Source: Acidobacteriota bacterium
GTDB taxonomy: Bacteria > Acidobacteriota > Terriglobia > Terriglobales > Acidobacteriaceae
Reading direction: 5' to 3'
Assembly (NCBI GenBank): GCA_018268915.1
Contig: JAFDVQ010000014.1
Span: 216,979-280,978 of the forward strand
Length of the DNA stretch: 64,000 bases
Both the position numbers and the translations under genes were made by a program. Position 1 is the stretch's first letter. Every line of letters begins with the position of its first letter. The notes beneath the pieces were generated by a model, which saw only the letters and a program-made list of their open reading frames with translations, had not been told where the DNA came from and did not search any database. This document shows positions 27,301 to 36,932 of this stretch, piece by piece.

Positions 27301-30300
27301 ACCGTATGGCAGAGCAACGGAATTGATTATTTTGGCGGCACCGAAGCCCGACTACGCGCTGCCCTGGAACAATGGGCCGCAACAGGACACACGTTTCCTG
27401 AAACCGAGTCTCAAGCGCGGCAGGCGTTCTCCGCAGCAGGAATTGATTTCAGTGATCTTCGCGATCCCTTTGGACGCCCGTTCGGGCTAAAGACGAAGCG
27501 CGAGTTCTCCTATGCCCGTATCGACAGAGTCAAAGCAGGAGACTCAATTCAAGGAGGGACAGATGAGGTCACGCTGCTGGCCGAGGTCATTCAGATCCTG
27601 CGAACTGATGAGAAAAAAGTTTCCTACGGTGATATTGATGAGGTGGCGCGATTTGCGCATACTCTTTCGCAGCAGAGCGGGAGTGACCTCAAGCCGGTCT
27701 CGGTTGACTCAGGACTTTTCCAGGGAAACACAGGCGCTATCGGAGGAACAGTGACGGATGTGACCGGCGCTGTGATTCCGAACGCAGCGATCCGGGTTGA
27801 CAGCGTCGACAGCAACACGACTGTGGCTGGAGAGGCCAAAGAAGACGGCACCTATATCGTTTCGGACCTTCCGCCAGGCTTCTACAAAATACGCGTCGAT
27901 GCGAAAGGATTCCAGAGCTTTTCGCTGATCGATGTTCACGTCTCCTCCTCGGCGCTGACCAGGGTGGATGTAACGCTTCGGGTTGGCGCAGCGACAGAAA
28001 CAGTTACTGTATCTGCGGACGCAATCACATCTTTGAACACGGCGAGCGCCTCGGTCGCTTCGATTGCTCAAGGAGTTGTTGGAGCAAAGAGATCGCGTGT
28101 AACGAGCTCAAACGGGAGCGCCATCGTCAGCGAACAGACGATGACGCCGCGGTTGCGACATGTCTTTGAGGAGACCGCCTATTGGGCTCCCTCGCTCGAA
28201 ACGACAGCATCAGGACGCACAGGTGTCAGTTTCGCGTTGCCAGATAGTCTGACGACCTGGAAACTGCACGCCGTCGGCTCAACTGTAGATGGGCGCCTCA
28301 CGGAGATCGATCGAACATTTAAGACATTCCAACCGCTCTTTGTTGACCTCGACGCTCCTCAGGTGTTGACCGTCGGCGATGAGATAACTCTCCCGGTGAA
28401 CCTGCGCAACTATACGGCGCATGCGATCACGCTTCCAGTCACGGTAACGCCTGGGGATTGGTTCAAACTTTCAACTCCCACGAAAACGCAAGCTACGATC
28501 GAGGCAAACGGATCAAGTCCCGTGCTGGTGGGATTGGACGCCAAAGACGCAGTGGATGCCGGACCGCTGCGTATCACTGCTGCGAACTCCCGTGATGGCG
28601 ATGCTGTCGAGAAGACTGTCAAGGTGCACCCCGATGGGGACCCTCGCACTGTCACAGCATCAGCGCTTCTTCATGGGAACAGCACGAACACAATTCGGTT
28701 CGAGTTGCCTCCGAACACCATCGCTGGTTCCGTTCACGCATCGCTGCTTCTCTACCCGAATCTTGGCTCGAACGTGGTCCACGCGATGCGGGCAGTTCTA
28801 CAGAGACCATACGGATGCGCCGAACAGACCATTTCAGCTGCCTATACGAGCCTGCTCTATCTCGAACTGGCAAAAGCAGCGAGCGTCGATGCAACGGAAA
28901 AGGACAAGGCCCAAGCCTTCCTTCAGCTGGGATATGACAGGCTGCTGGACTACATCAATCCCGGCGGCGGCCTGACTTATTGGGGCGGAAATGACACCAC
29001 GGGAGATGCCGCGCTCACTGCCTACGGCATCGAGTTCCTGACTGAGGCAGAACTCTTTACTTCAGTTGATCGTTCGCGGGTTGTGGCAGCAGTCCAGTGG
29101 CTGCTGTCGCAGCAGAGCCCTGATGGTTCGTGGAAACCGCGGTATGGGGTGGCTTCCGCCCGCGATACCCTCTATATAGCGAACGCCCTGCAGAGGGCCG
29201 TCCAAGAGAAGGACTTTGCAACTTCAGCGCCCAACGATCTGCCGATGCGCGTGAAACAAGCAATTACCCGGGCTGCCGCCTATTCTGCGACATCCGTGCT
29301 CGCTTTGCATGATCCCTATTCCAACGCCTTACAACTGCTCCTCGCATTGCAGATCGGCGATTCCGCCACACAAGCACATGCGCGCGAGGAACTGATCAAG
29401 AGTGTGGAGCACGGAAAAGATGGAGCCTTTTGGGAGTTCGATGGATACTCTCCTTTTTACGGATGGGGTTCCGGTGGAAAACTCGAAACCACTGCACTGG
29501 CTTTGGCCGCATTGCAGGCTGCAGGAGCAAAGGCTGATGCGTCACTTGAAAATGATGTGCTGCTTTACTTGCTTCAAAGCCGCGATGAATACGGAATTTG
29601 GATGAGCGGGCAGGCAACAGTACGCGTTCTCAAAGCCCTTCTGCCCGTGGCGGTTCGCCAGCTTCAGGGCCCAGCGACCGGCAGCTTCGCGCTCTCAGTG
29701 AACGGTCAACCGCTCAATCGAGCAGAGGCTGAGGCACTCAAGGCTGATCCGCGGATCCTTGATGCGCCGCGCAGCGTCGATCTTTCAGCCCTCGTCCACG
29801 CCGGAACAAACACTCTGGAATTCACTGGAACCTCTGATGCGACAGTTGCGAACGCGCAAATTTCGGCGTGGATCTACGTACCCTGGGCGCAGCCAGTCGC
29901 AAAAACCGAAACGACCGCACCTGGAAAGGGCTTCGGACTTGACTTCGGTTATGCGTGCGACGCCGCAAACGCAAGGGTGGGCCAGGCCATCAGCTGCACG
30001 GTAACCGCACGTCGCTTCGGTTCGCAAGAATACGGGATGATGCTGGCGGAGGTTGGCTTGCCACCCGGCTCGGATGTCGATCGTGCTTCGCTCGGAAAGT
30101 TGCTAGATTCGGGGACCATCAGCCGATATGAGCTGCAGCCAGACCGAATAGTCTTTTATCTGTGGTCATCAAGCGCTGAGGGCGAAAGCTTCAATTTTAA
30201 ATTTGTTCCGCGCTATTCGATTCGAGCCAAAGCAGCTCCGGCGAAGCTGATCGATTACTACAATCCTGTCCTCAGCGCTGTTCTCGCCCCCCAAAGGTTC

Positions 30301-30354
30301 TCCGTTGAATCGATACCGCTGCATTCGGCTGGTCTCTCAACGGCAGCCAGATAG
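24382..30354 (+). CDS. Giant alpha-2-macroglobulin-like protein 1 with inserted domains
   Basis: About 1990 residues, signal peptide first (MVARLAFLVLILQFALCSFAQ). MG-type beta domains and macroglobulin repeats follow, with the thioester motif GCAEQ at Cys1479-Gln1482 followed by the alpha/alpha-toroid (GGGLTYWGGNDTTGDAALTAYG) and a C-terminal receptor-like domain. Bacterial A2Ms trap proteases covalently in the periplasm. Two unusual inserts lie before the thioester. Residues about 830-1085 contain GspG-pseudopilin-like repeats (DPWNVPY, SAGPDKQFGTADDFEL, later DPFGRPFGL). Residues about 1118-1213 hold a carboxypeptidase-regulatory-like domain (GTVTDVTGAVIPNAAIRV). A GTG at 24364 is an alternative start. 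Confidence 0.9.
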   Translation: MVARLAFLVLILQFALCSFAQIAEVEPGLLARNSPAELHVLEAEARITLEKDTIRVTLPLSAEAGPRLRVIVWLASPKDVRSGETVSILSAKRNSVSAALPWPEQTRRVREDEIGWYRVGYRVEQNEIQHSSGVLSIGAITTNLMELRLAYPKMLIQGHAISARVIAVNPVTGKALDGVKLKATLSDDEDNTSKKSFAREATTGRKGEAILTFDPLGAPGDSLTIQVEGTLAGSAGALVRASVNGDVQVMDRGSVHVEIDKPLHKPGETVRLRSLAFKDGGHAAADEPVTLTITDPDNKILVKAALKTNRFGIAAYDWRTSEQTATGDYEAKVDLDNMTGSGGEITQEVRIQRYELPEFSVTVTPDRDFYLASEQPKVEIHAGYLFGKPVAAGSVRLVRADNAEWNPKTGRYDEPKDIEANAQLDINGDATLVLKVDDDFEELKNSTWERYSDLKFRVMVTDQSTGRTEPRNFAVRLSHDAVHIYLNQIGAGTHEGEYLVSTSFADGKPAPCKVVLDWMDAQSRASRAMTVKTDRYGLAKVTLKFPSFTTGEEENRPRLRITARDAEGRVSHFDDQLWTNSSDGLWLSITHTLLRPGESIEGIVHSKPGTDVDIDVLSESGVVGHWQMRVSGTEQPFSIPGNPSFRGLITLRGYNLRGARQETRWYGGADGSTRSVLYPEDRSLIADVKGLSASYSPGAKVNAELSLRNADKGVTAGVFGVSVFDTAVEERAETEAEANDRWFGRGWWWLEGAAVGDVTRGSLNKIDTTKPINEDLDLAAEAVLLNLTSEPLAIESNDDSSVRNEYQQQMQAKEKPLGNALARAVPLNLPATFETLRQFAANAGLDTGLLVDPWNVPYKVEPSEGWHTDVLTLHSAGPDKQFGTADDFELPLVQRNVFAVPGSRLNAILNQSIQAGRPLPRSADELKALAKEAGLDLDSAEQHTLDRKGKRYLYAIDVVRRSYFIQVQTGSGETVWQSNGIDYFGGTEARLRAALEQWAATGHTFPETESQARQAFSAAGIDFSDLRDPFGRPFGLKTKREFSYARIDRVKAGDSIQGGTDEVTLLAEVIQILRTDEKKVSYGDIDEVARFAHTLSQQSGSDLKPVSVDSGLFQGNTGAIGGTVTDVTGAVIPNAAIRVDSVDSNTTVAGEAKEDGTYIVSDLPPGFYKIRVDAKGFQSFSLIDVHVSSSALTRVDVTLRVGAATETVTVSADAITSLNTASASVASIAQGVVGAKRSRVTSSNGSAIVSEQTMTPRLRHVFEETAYWAPSLETTASGRTGVSFALPDSLTTWKLHAVGSTVDGRLTEIDRTFKTFQPLFVDLDAPQVLTVGDEITLPVNLRNYTAHAITLPVTVTPGDWFKLSTPTKTQATIEANGSSPVLVGLDAKDAVDAGPLRITAANSRDGDAVEKTVKVHPDGDPRTVTASALLHGNSTNTIRFELPPNTIAGSVHASLLLYPNLGSNVVHAMRAVLQRPYGCAEQTISAAYTSLLYLELAKAASVDATEKDKAQAFLQLGYDRLLDYINPGGGLTYWGGNDTTGDAALTAYGIEFLTEAELFTSVDRSRVVAAVQWLLSQQSPDGSWKPRYGVASARDTLYIANALQRAVQEKDFATSAPNDLPMRVKQAITRAAAYSATSVLALHDPYSNALQLLLALQIGDSATQAHAREELIKSVEHGKDGAFWEFDGYSPFYGWGSGGKLETTALALAALQAAGAKADASLENDVLLYLLQSRDEYGIWMSGQATVRVLKALLPVAVRQLQGPATGSFALSVNGQPLNRAEAEALKADPRILDAPRSVDLSALVHAGTNTLEFTGTSDATVANAQISAWIYVPWAQPVAKTETTAPGKGFGLDFGYACDAANARVGQAISCTVTARRFGSQEYGMMLAEVGLPPGSDVDRASLGKLLDSGTISRYELQPDRIVFYLWSSSAEGESFNFKFVPRYSIRAKAAPAKLIDYYNPVLSAVLAPQRFSVESIPLHSAGLSTAAR

Positions 30355-30529
30355 ATGGTGCTCACAGGCATCGCGAGCGCCCGGCGAAGAGCTCCGGACG
30401 TCCCTTAAATGCAGTCTGACTGCGAAAGCGTAGAACGCTTGAGTATGTATCCTGAACCTGTTCTCTGGCAGGCAGAGGCACGGCGCTTTATTCCGCGCTA
30501 CCATATCTGCGATCTTCTTTTCGTCTCCG

Positions 30530-31396
30530 GTGAGCCTTCGGCCCAGATCGGCAGTAGCAGCAACAGCGCCAGTGTCTCGCTGGTGGCTGGCGCTGCCCAT
30601 TCTTTCCGCTGCTTCTGTAGCGTTGGTGCTGATCCCCACGCTCTGGCTCACCCCTGGACATTTTGCAGGGTCCAGAAAGACGGCTGCGGCTGAAAATGCG
30701 AGAACCAGAAGCTCGCCGCAAGCTTGGGGTGACCGATTCGAGGATGGTACGCCGGACTTCCTGCGCCTGAACGATCCAGCCGACCAGGCTGCCTTCCGTC
30801 GATGGTTCACCCTGATTGCCGAGTACCAAGCCGTTCGTCCGGCTGAAGATGTACCGGCTGAGATTATCGACTGTGCGAGTTTGTTGCGCTATTCCTATCG
30901 CGAGGCGTTGAAACGCCACGACGACAGCTGGTTTGTTGATACCCGGATCGAAGTCCAGGCTCCTCCGGGTGAGATTCGCGCATGGACTTACCCTCGTACA
31001 CCATTGGGCACGGGATTCTTCAGAACGAAGCCAGGTCCCTTCCTGCCATCCGATCTGGCCGACGGCACCTTCGCCGAGTTCGCAGACGCGCGGACCCTGG
31101 TAGAACGCAATGCCTATCTGATCAGCCGCGATGTGCGGGCAGCTCTTCCCGGCGATCTGCTCTTCTATCGCCAATTCGGCCAGTCTTCACCGTGGCATTC
31201 GATGATTGTGTCGCGGATTGGAACCGATGCGGCCGTCGTTTACGACACGGGACCTGACCACAGGCGGCCCGGCGAACTTCGCCGCGTTCGGATATCAGAA
31301 CTTCTCGACCACCCCCAGCCGCAGTGGCGGCCGGTACCATCAAACCCCAACTTTCTTGGCGTGTATCGCTGGAACATCCTCCGAGGGACCCCATGA
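30530..31396 (+). CDS. DUF1175 (YfaT-like) protein
   Basis: 288 residues: an N-terminal membrane segment (WWLALPILSAASVALVLIPTLWL), then an NlpC-like compact domain with IIDCASLLRYSYREAL and PGDLLFYRQ...SPWHSMIVSRI. Cys and His are placed as in papain-like folds. DUF1175 proteins are encoded next to A2M genes (yfaT beside yfaS in E. coli). The GTG at 30530 has a weak ribosome site. The gene overlaps the second A2M start by four bases (ATGA), so the two are co-translated. Confidence 0.8.
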   Translation: MSLRPRSAVAATAPVSRWWLALPILSAASVALVLIPTLWLTPGHFAGSRKTAAAENARTRSSPQAWGDRFEDGTPDFLRLNDPADQAAFRRWFTLIAEYQAVRPAEDVPAEIIDCASLLRYSYREALKRHDDSWFVDTRIEVQAPPGEIRAWTYPRTPLGTGFFRTKPGPFLPSDLADGTFAEFADARTLVERNAYLISRDVRAALPGDLLFYRQFGQSSPWHSMIVSRIGTDAAVVYDTGPDHRRPGELRRVRISELLDHPQPQWRPVPSNPNFLGVYRWNILRGTP

Positions 31397-34300
31397 GGCT
31401 CCGTAAGCTGCTGATCCTCACTTCGCTTCTGCTCTTTGTCTCCGCTATCCCCGTCGCGGCGAAGGACGCACCGCGCTCCTTTTCGCTTTCCTCATCTCGG
31501 ACTTTCTCGCCAGGCGAGAGCGTGAAGATACAACTCATTGCTCGCAATGTCCCTGAGCTCGAGTTCCGTGTCTACAAGGTGCGCGATGTCGAGAAGTTCT
31601 TTTCCGGGCTCAAAGACGTGCACAGCTTCGGAACCTCCTCAAGTTCACCCAGCGAGAAGATCGACGAGAAGACATTGCTCGAGCGCCTGCACGATTTCAA
31701 AGCAGATCTCTGGTGGCGCGTGCGCCACTTCTTTCGGGGCCAATTCACCGATGTAGCACGGGATTCGTTTCGAGAGCGCCAGGCTAAACTCGGCAAACGC
31801 AGTCAGATCGTCGGAGCTGCTCAATTCGCACAGGTACCCCTTCTCAATCCAAGCCAGCTTGTAGCGCGCTGGAAGCTCCAGACCCCACCCAACCTGGTAA
31901 GCGAAGTTCAGCAACTGCCGATCGACGGACTAGCGGCGGGAGTGTACCTGATCGAGGCGACTGACGGCACCTACAAGGCGTATACCGTCGCAATCATCAC
32001 CAGCATGGCAGTCGTCGAAAGATCAGACAGAGGACAGGCCAGCCTGTATGTAGCGGATCGCAAGACCGGCGCGCCAGTCGCGAAGGCAGAAGTTTCGCTT
32101 TGGGCCGGCCAGAAACTGCAGTCATCTGGACAAACCGGATTCGACGGCATGGCGGCACTCCGGATAAAAGAAGCCGGCGGCGAGCACGGTCCAACGCCGG
32201 AGAACATCTGGATCCTGGCAAAATCCGGTGCAGACGCGGCGCTTGTCACACCATGGTCCTACGGCTTCAACGAAGAGAACGCGACGAATTCGAGAGCTTA
32301 TGTGTACACCGACAGGCCGGTATACCGGCCGGGCCACACCGTACACATCAAGGGAATTCTTCGCAAGGAGAAGGACGATACCCTGGTTCTTCCAGAAGAG
32401 AAGACGATCAAGCTCACCGTCACCGGCCCCGACCAGAAAGTGGTACTCGACAAAGATCTAGCGGTATCCGCGCATGGAACCGTTACAGCCGACATTCAAC
32501 TCGCTGGGGACGCCGCGCTTGGATACTACTACGTCACCTTGAAGGGAATCATGGGTGCCGGCAGCTTCTATGTTGAGGATTACAAGAAGCCCGAATATCA
32601 GGTAACGGTAAAGCCCACAGTCTCCCGAATCCTTCAAGGCAATCAGATTCAGGCGACAATAGAGGCTCGCTACTTCTTCGGCGAGCCGGTCGCGAACGCA
32701 AAGGTTAAGTATGTCGTCCACACGTCGCAGCATTACTGGTGGGATCAGGATGAATCAGACGATACGAGCGGGAGCGATTCAGGAGTAGACAACACCGAAG
32801 ATGCGGAAGGCGGCTGGGGCCAGACCGAACAGCAGGAGCATGAAGGCGTGCTCGATGCTAATGGCCGGCTCGCCATCACACTTCCCGTCGCGATCGACAG
32901 CAAGCATGACGATCAGGATTATCGGATAGAAGCTCGGGTGACCGATGCTGCGAATCGCGAGGTCGCCGGGCACGCCACCGTGCTTGCGACCTACGGATCC
33001 TTCCGAGTCAGCGTTCAACCGACGAGCTACGTGTTCGAGAGCGGCAAACCGGTTCGAGTCAAGGTGACGGCACAGGACTACGACAATAAGCCAGTTCAGA
33101 CGGCGGTACATCTCAAAGCAGTTCTGAAGCGTTGGGATTCCGGGGCACGCCAGTGGTCAGAAAGCCAGGTCCAGACTGCAGACTCTTCGACGGGGCCCGA
33201 TGGAACCGCGCTCGTTGAGTTGTCGGTCTCCGGCAACGGCAGCTTCGAAGTGACCGCGAGCGCTCAAACTCCGGAAAACCGCACCGTGGAGGGACACACC
33301 TGGGTATGGATCTGGAACGGATCGGGCGAGTTCTACGCGCCGAACGCGCAAGCTCAGATCGTGGCCGACAAGAAGAGCTACGCAGTGGGAGAAACTGCAC
33401 ACCTGATCCTGGTAACGGGGCTCGCTGAATCATGGGCTGTCGTAACGGTAGAAGGTGATAGCGTTCGATCCCGGCAGCTGATGCACGCGACCAGCGCCAG
33501 CATGGCATTCGACGTGCCGATCACTCAGAAATCTCAGCCCAACCTTGTCGTCGATGCAGTGCTCGTTCATGACAACCAGGTGATCACGGCGCAGAAGAGC
33601 CTCAGGGTCCCGCTGGTCGAGCGAACTCTAACGATCACCGTTACGCCCGACAAGGACAAATACCTGCCCGAACAAAGAGGCACCTTCGACGTATTTGCAG
33701 TGGATTCGTATGGTAAGCCCGTCGAAGCCGACCTGAGCTTCGGTACGGTGGACGAGGCACTCTATTCTGTTCGCCCCGATTCGAGTGGCGATTTGTTGTC
33801 TGCCTTCTATCCGAACCGCAACGTCTTCCTGAATCCGCAGACATCGTTCGAGTTCTACTTCTCAGGGGAAACCGGTACGAAGAGTCCGCTCCTGGCAAGC
33901 CTGGCCATCGGAGCGGGTATTTACCATCCACGATTGGCACAGGTGAAGCCGGGATCAGATCTTGTCGTTCCGAAGATTCGCAAGGCCTTTCCGGATACGG
34001 CATATTGGAATCCCAACGTACACACTGGACCCGACGGGCACGCGCGCGTCCAGTTCGATTTTCCTGACGCCCTCACAACGTGGCGCACCACGGTTCGGGC
34101 CATTACAGATGACAGCAAGGCAGGAGGTAGTGTCACCCGTGTGCTCGTTCGCAAGAACCTGATTGTCCGTCTTGCTGCGCCGCGCTTCTTCCGCCAGGGC
34201 GACGAAACCGTCCTGCGCATCATTGCTCACAACTACCTCGAAACCGCAAAAGATGTGACATTCGCACTCGATGTCAGTGGAGTGGAGGTGATTGGCGGCC

Positions 34301-36072
34301 AGTCGCAGAAAATAACCATCCAGCCCAAAGCCGAGAGTTTTGTCGATTGGCGAGTGAAGGCAGGTACCATTGGCAACGCCGTCCTGACCGCGAAGGCGCT
34401 GACCAATGAGGAGTCCGATGCCCTCGAGCAGACACTTCCTATTCTGCCGTATGGCGTAAAGCAGCGCTCGGCCTCTGCGGGCGTTGTGTTCTCCGGCACG
34501 GGTCAGAACCAGTGGTCCTATCGCTATCCCGATGGGACTGACCCCTCCGCGCATCAGCTGATGATCACGGTGTCTCCGTCGGTCGCCGGCACAGTCTTCG
34601 GTGCCCTCGATTATCTGACCAGCTATCCCTGGGGCTGCACCGAACAGACCATGTCAAGCTTCCTTCCTGACCTGATTGTGGCCCGGGCAATTGACCAGCT
34701 TCACCTGAAGTCGCCCATCGACCGCAAACAACTGAACAAGATGGTCAATGCAGGGATCGAGAGGCTGAACAACTTCCAGCACGATGATGGGGGCTGGGGA
34801 TGGTGGCCGGACGATCCTAGCCGGTTGTTCATGACCGCGTATGTCGTGAGCGGCCTCGGAGAAGCAAAGGCTGCTGGCTATAGCATCGAAGGCCAACGGC
34901 TCGAAGACGGTCGCAAGTGGCTCGTATCCACACTCGCTGCACATCCCAATATGACGCCAGACCTGCGCGCCTATGCAGTGTATGCATTGGCAACCACCGG
35001 CGGGGCACCTGCCGAAGGCCTCGATAAGGCCTGGTCAAGTCGCGAGAAGTTGAGCGACGAAGGCCTCGCATTAATCGGCCTCGCACTCGATGCGGCGCAC
35101 GACGGTCGCGCCCACGAAGCGGCGCTGCTGCTTGAAAAGAAGGCCAAACTTAGCGACATCGACGCGCATTGGGAAGGGAACTACGACGGTCTGCTTGAGT
35201 ACTCGGACGATACTGCTCCCGAAACCACAGCCTTTGCGCTGAAGCTTCTAATTCGCCAGGATCGCAGCAGCGGATTGATGCCCAAAGCCGCGCAGTGGCT
35301 GGCGTCACACCGGAACGGCGATTACTGGTACTCGACCAAGCAGACCGCCATGGTGATCGAAGGCCTGACGGATTACATTGCGCTCAGCGGTGAGCTGAAT
35401 AACAACTCCGACTTCGAAATTCTTGTGAATGGAACGAGCGTCGGCAAGCGACACTTTGGCGCCGGGGATGGTTTTGCACCGCCCTGGCGGATTTCTGTGC
35501 CATCTGCTACGGCTGCGAACGCCGGCCAAATCACAATCCGCAAGAGCGGCAACGGGCTCACGTACTGGTCCGCAGACACCGCATGGTATTCGCAGGACAA
35601 ACGCCTCTATCAGCAAGGGAAACTCGCTCTGAACGTTACGCGCGATTACTACGTGCTCAGCAAGAAACAAGACAAGCCGACTGATCCGATCACGTACGAT
35701 CTCGTCCCGCTCAACGGCCCTGTTCATGTCGGCGATATTCTGGCTGTTCGACTAGCCCTCGATGGCACAGACTGGAAATACCTACTGGCTGAAGATCCGA
35801 TACCAGCAGGTACGGAATTCCTGCCCGAGACCGGTCTCTACAAGTTGAATAACAAACCCGATTGGTGGGGAGATTGGTTCACTCGCAAAGAGTTTCATGA
35901 CGATCGTGCTGCGTTCTTCAACACCGAGTTCAGCCGCCGGCACGAATACGTATATCTCTTGAAGGTCGTCAACCCAGGAAAGTTCGCCGTCAGTCCCGCG
36001 CAGGCAGGGCCCATGTATCAGTCAAACGTGCTCTCAACCACGGATCCCGCAACGCTCGAGGTGCAGCCGTGA
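31393..36072 (+). CDS. Alpha-2-macroglobulin-like protein 2 (YfaS-type)
   Basis: 1559 residues with a signal peptide (MRLRKLLILTSLLLFVSAIPVAA). MG domains include the conserved YVYTDRPVYRPGHTVHIKG. The thioester GCTEQ is at Cys1082-Gln1085, then toroid helices (HDDGGWGWWPDDPSRLFMTAYV), and a C-terminal domain with DPIPAGTEF. An acidic stretch near 455-480 (DESDDTSGSDSG) may be part of the bait/loop region. It differs from protein 1 by lacking the inserted modules. Coupled by ATGA overlaps to DUF1175 upstream and a membrane protein downstream. Confidence 0.92.
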   Translation: MRLRKLLILTSLLLFVSAIPVAAKDAPRSFSLSSSRTFSPGESVKIQLIARNVPELEFRVYKVRDVEKFFSGLKDVHSFGTSSSSPSEKIDEKTLLERLHDFKADLWWRVRHFFRGQFTDVARDSFRERQAKLGKRSQIVGAAQFAQVPLLNPSQLVARWKLQTPPNLVSEVQQLPIDGLAAGVYLIEATDGTYKAYTVAIITSMAVVERSDRGQASLYVADRKTGAPVAKAEVSLWAGQKLQSSGQTGFDGMAALRIKEAGGEHGPTPENIWILAKSGADAALVTPWSYGFNEENATNSRAYVYTDRPVYRPGHTVHIKGILRKEKDDTLVLPEEKTIKLTVTGPDQKVVLDKDLAVSAHGTVTADIQLAGDAALGYYYVTLKGIMGAGSFYVEDYKKPEYQVTVKPTVSRILQGNQIQATIEARYFFGEPVANAKVKYVVHTSQHYWWDQDESDDTSGSDSGVDNTEDAEGGWGQTEQQEHEGVLDANGRLAITLPVAIDSKHDDQDYRIEARVTDAANREVAGHATVLATYGSFRVSVQPTSYVFESGKPVRVKVTAQDYDNKPVQTAVHLKAVLKRWDSGARQWSESQVQTADSSTGPDGTALVELSVSGNGSFEVTASAQTPENRTVEGHTWVWIWNGSGEFYAPNAQAQIVADKKSYAVGETAHLILVTGLAESWAVVTVEGDSVRSRQLMHATSASMAFDVPITQKSQPNLVVDAVLVHDNQVITAQKSLRVPLVERTLTITVTPDKDKYLPEQRGTFDVFAVDSYGKPVEADLSFGTVDEALYSVRPDSSGDLLSAFYPNRNVFLNPQTSFEFYFSGETGTKSPLLASLAIGAGIYHPRLAQVKPGSDLVVPKIRKAFPDTAYWNPNVHTGPDGHARVQFDFPDALTTWRTTVRAITDDSKAGGSVTRVLVRKNLIVRLAAPRFFRQGDETVLRIIAHNYLETAKDVTFALDVSGVEVIGGQSQKITIQPKAESFVDWRVKAGTIGNAVLTAKALTNEESDALEQTLPILPYGVKQRSASAGVVFSGTGQNQWSYRYPDGTDPSAHQLMITVSPSVAGTVFGALDYLTSYPWGCTEQTMSSFLPDLIVARAIDQLHLKSPIDRKQLNKMVNAGIERLNNFQHDDGGWGWWPDDPSRLFMTAYVVSGLGEAKAAGYSIEGQRLEDGRKWLVSTLAAHPNMTPDLRAYAVYALATTGGAPAEGLDKAWSSREKLSDEGLALIGLALDAAHDGRAHEAALLLEKKAKLSDIDAHWEGNYDGLLEYSDDTAPETTAFALKLLIRQDRSSGLMPKAAQWLASHRNGDYWYSTKQTAMVIEGLTDYIALSGELNNNSDFEILVNGTSVGKRHFGAGDGFAPPWRISVPSATAANAGQITIRKSGNGLTYWSADTAWYSQDKRLYQQGKLALNVTRDYYVLSKKQDKPTDPITYDLVPLNGPVHVGDILAVRLALDGTDWKYLLAEDPIPAGTEFLPETGLYKLNNKPDWWGDWFTRKEFHDDRAAFFNTEFSRRHEYVYLLKVVNPGKFAVSPAQAGPMYQSNVLSTTDPATLEVQP

Positions 36073-36932
36073 AGAACATCCGTAGCGCCATCCTTCGACT
36101 CGGCCACGCGTGGCCCTGGATCATTGTTCAATTCGCCGGAATCCTGGTCTTTATTCTCATTGGCCTCGCATGGACCCGGGTACCCGATAAGTCGGCGTGG
36201 GATGTTTTCCTGACACTCACGTTACCCATCCTGCTGCTCATCACGCTTCTACTTATCGAAACAGCCACGATGCGCCGACTGATGGATAATGAGGCCGACC
36301 GCGCCCGACTCGTCTGGGCAACGGGCTTACTCGCATTCTGGGTAGCACTTGGCATGGCAGCGTGGTTGCTGCTCGACTGGTGCGACACCCGAATACCCAA
36401 CTGGGCAAGCTACCTCAACTCGCGCTTCTCATCATCGAATCGCGCTACAGTGTTCACCTACGATCATCTGCAACATTGGCTCACCCTGGTGGAGTGGGTT
36501 CTCCGGTGGATCATCGTTCCCGGCAAACTGATTCTCTGCGCCACGGCAACATCTCATTGGGGCTGGCGCGTACCCTTCCGAAGAGTTCTCCGTGTGATGT
36601 TGAGCTGGCGATGGTGGCTTGCCGTCATCCTCTGCTCACTCGTCGCAATCGCCTGGACTTCGACATTCTTTGCGGGCATTCCCCACGGTTCGGTTTCGCA
36701 TCAGGTCTGGGCCGTCGCGCTCAAGCTCACCGGCGTCTACATACTTGCAATAGCGGCCTGGTTGGCACTGCTGGCCTGGGCAGCGGCTCTGCTCTCATGG
36801 GCAAACCCATCGTCTGATCCGGGTGAATTTGCACCGGTGCCCGCGCTGGTTTCGCCCTCCGACGACAGCAAAAGAGCCTCAGTTCGTTTACCTTTGCCCG
36901 AGGGAAGCAGTGACGGTGTCGGGGATGCCTGA
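36069..36932 (+). CDS. Polytopic membrane protein of the A2M operon
   Basis: 287 residues with about six hydrophobic helices (WPWIIVQFAGILVFILIGLAW; FLTLTLPILLLITLLLIE; LLAFWVALGMAAWLLLDW; WRWWLAVILCSLVAIAW and two more) and a polar C-terminal tail. I do not recognise the family. It starts with GTG inside the A2M stop (four-base overlap) and ends overlapping the convergent SpoIID gene by 45 bases, so it belongs to the A2M operon. An envelope accessory role is inferred from position only. Confidence 0.65.
   Translation: MKNIRSAILRLGHAWPWIIVQFAGILVFILIGLAWTRVPDKSAWDVFLTLTLPILLLITLLLIETATMRRLMDNEADRARLVWATGLLAFWVALGMAAWLLLDWCDTRIPNWASYLNSRFSSSNRATVFTYDHLQHWLTLVEWVLRWIIVPGKLILCATATSHWGWRVPFRRVLRVMLSWRWWLAVILCSLVAIAWTSTFFAGIPHGSVSHQVWAVALKLTGVYILAIAAWLALLAWAAALLSWANPSSDPGEFAPVPALVSPSDDSKRASVRLPLPEGSSDGVGDA

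Noticed and set aside
31324..31392. Upstream start for A2M protein 2
   Set aside because: The extra residues lie inside the DUF1175 gene and would bury the signal peptide; the ATGA overlap start at 31393 fits better.
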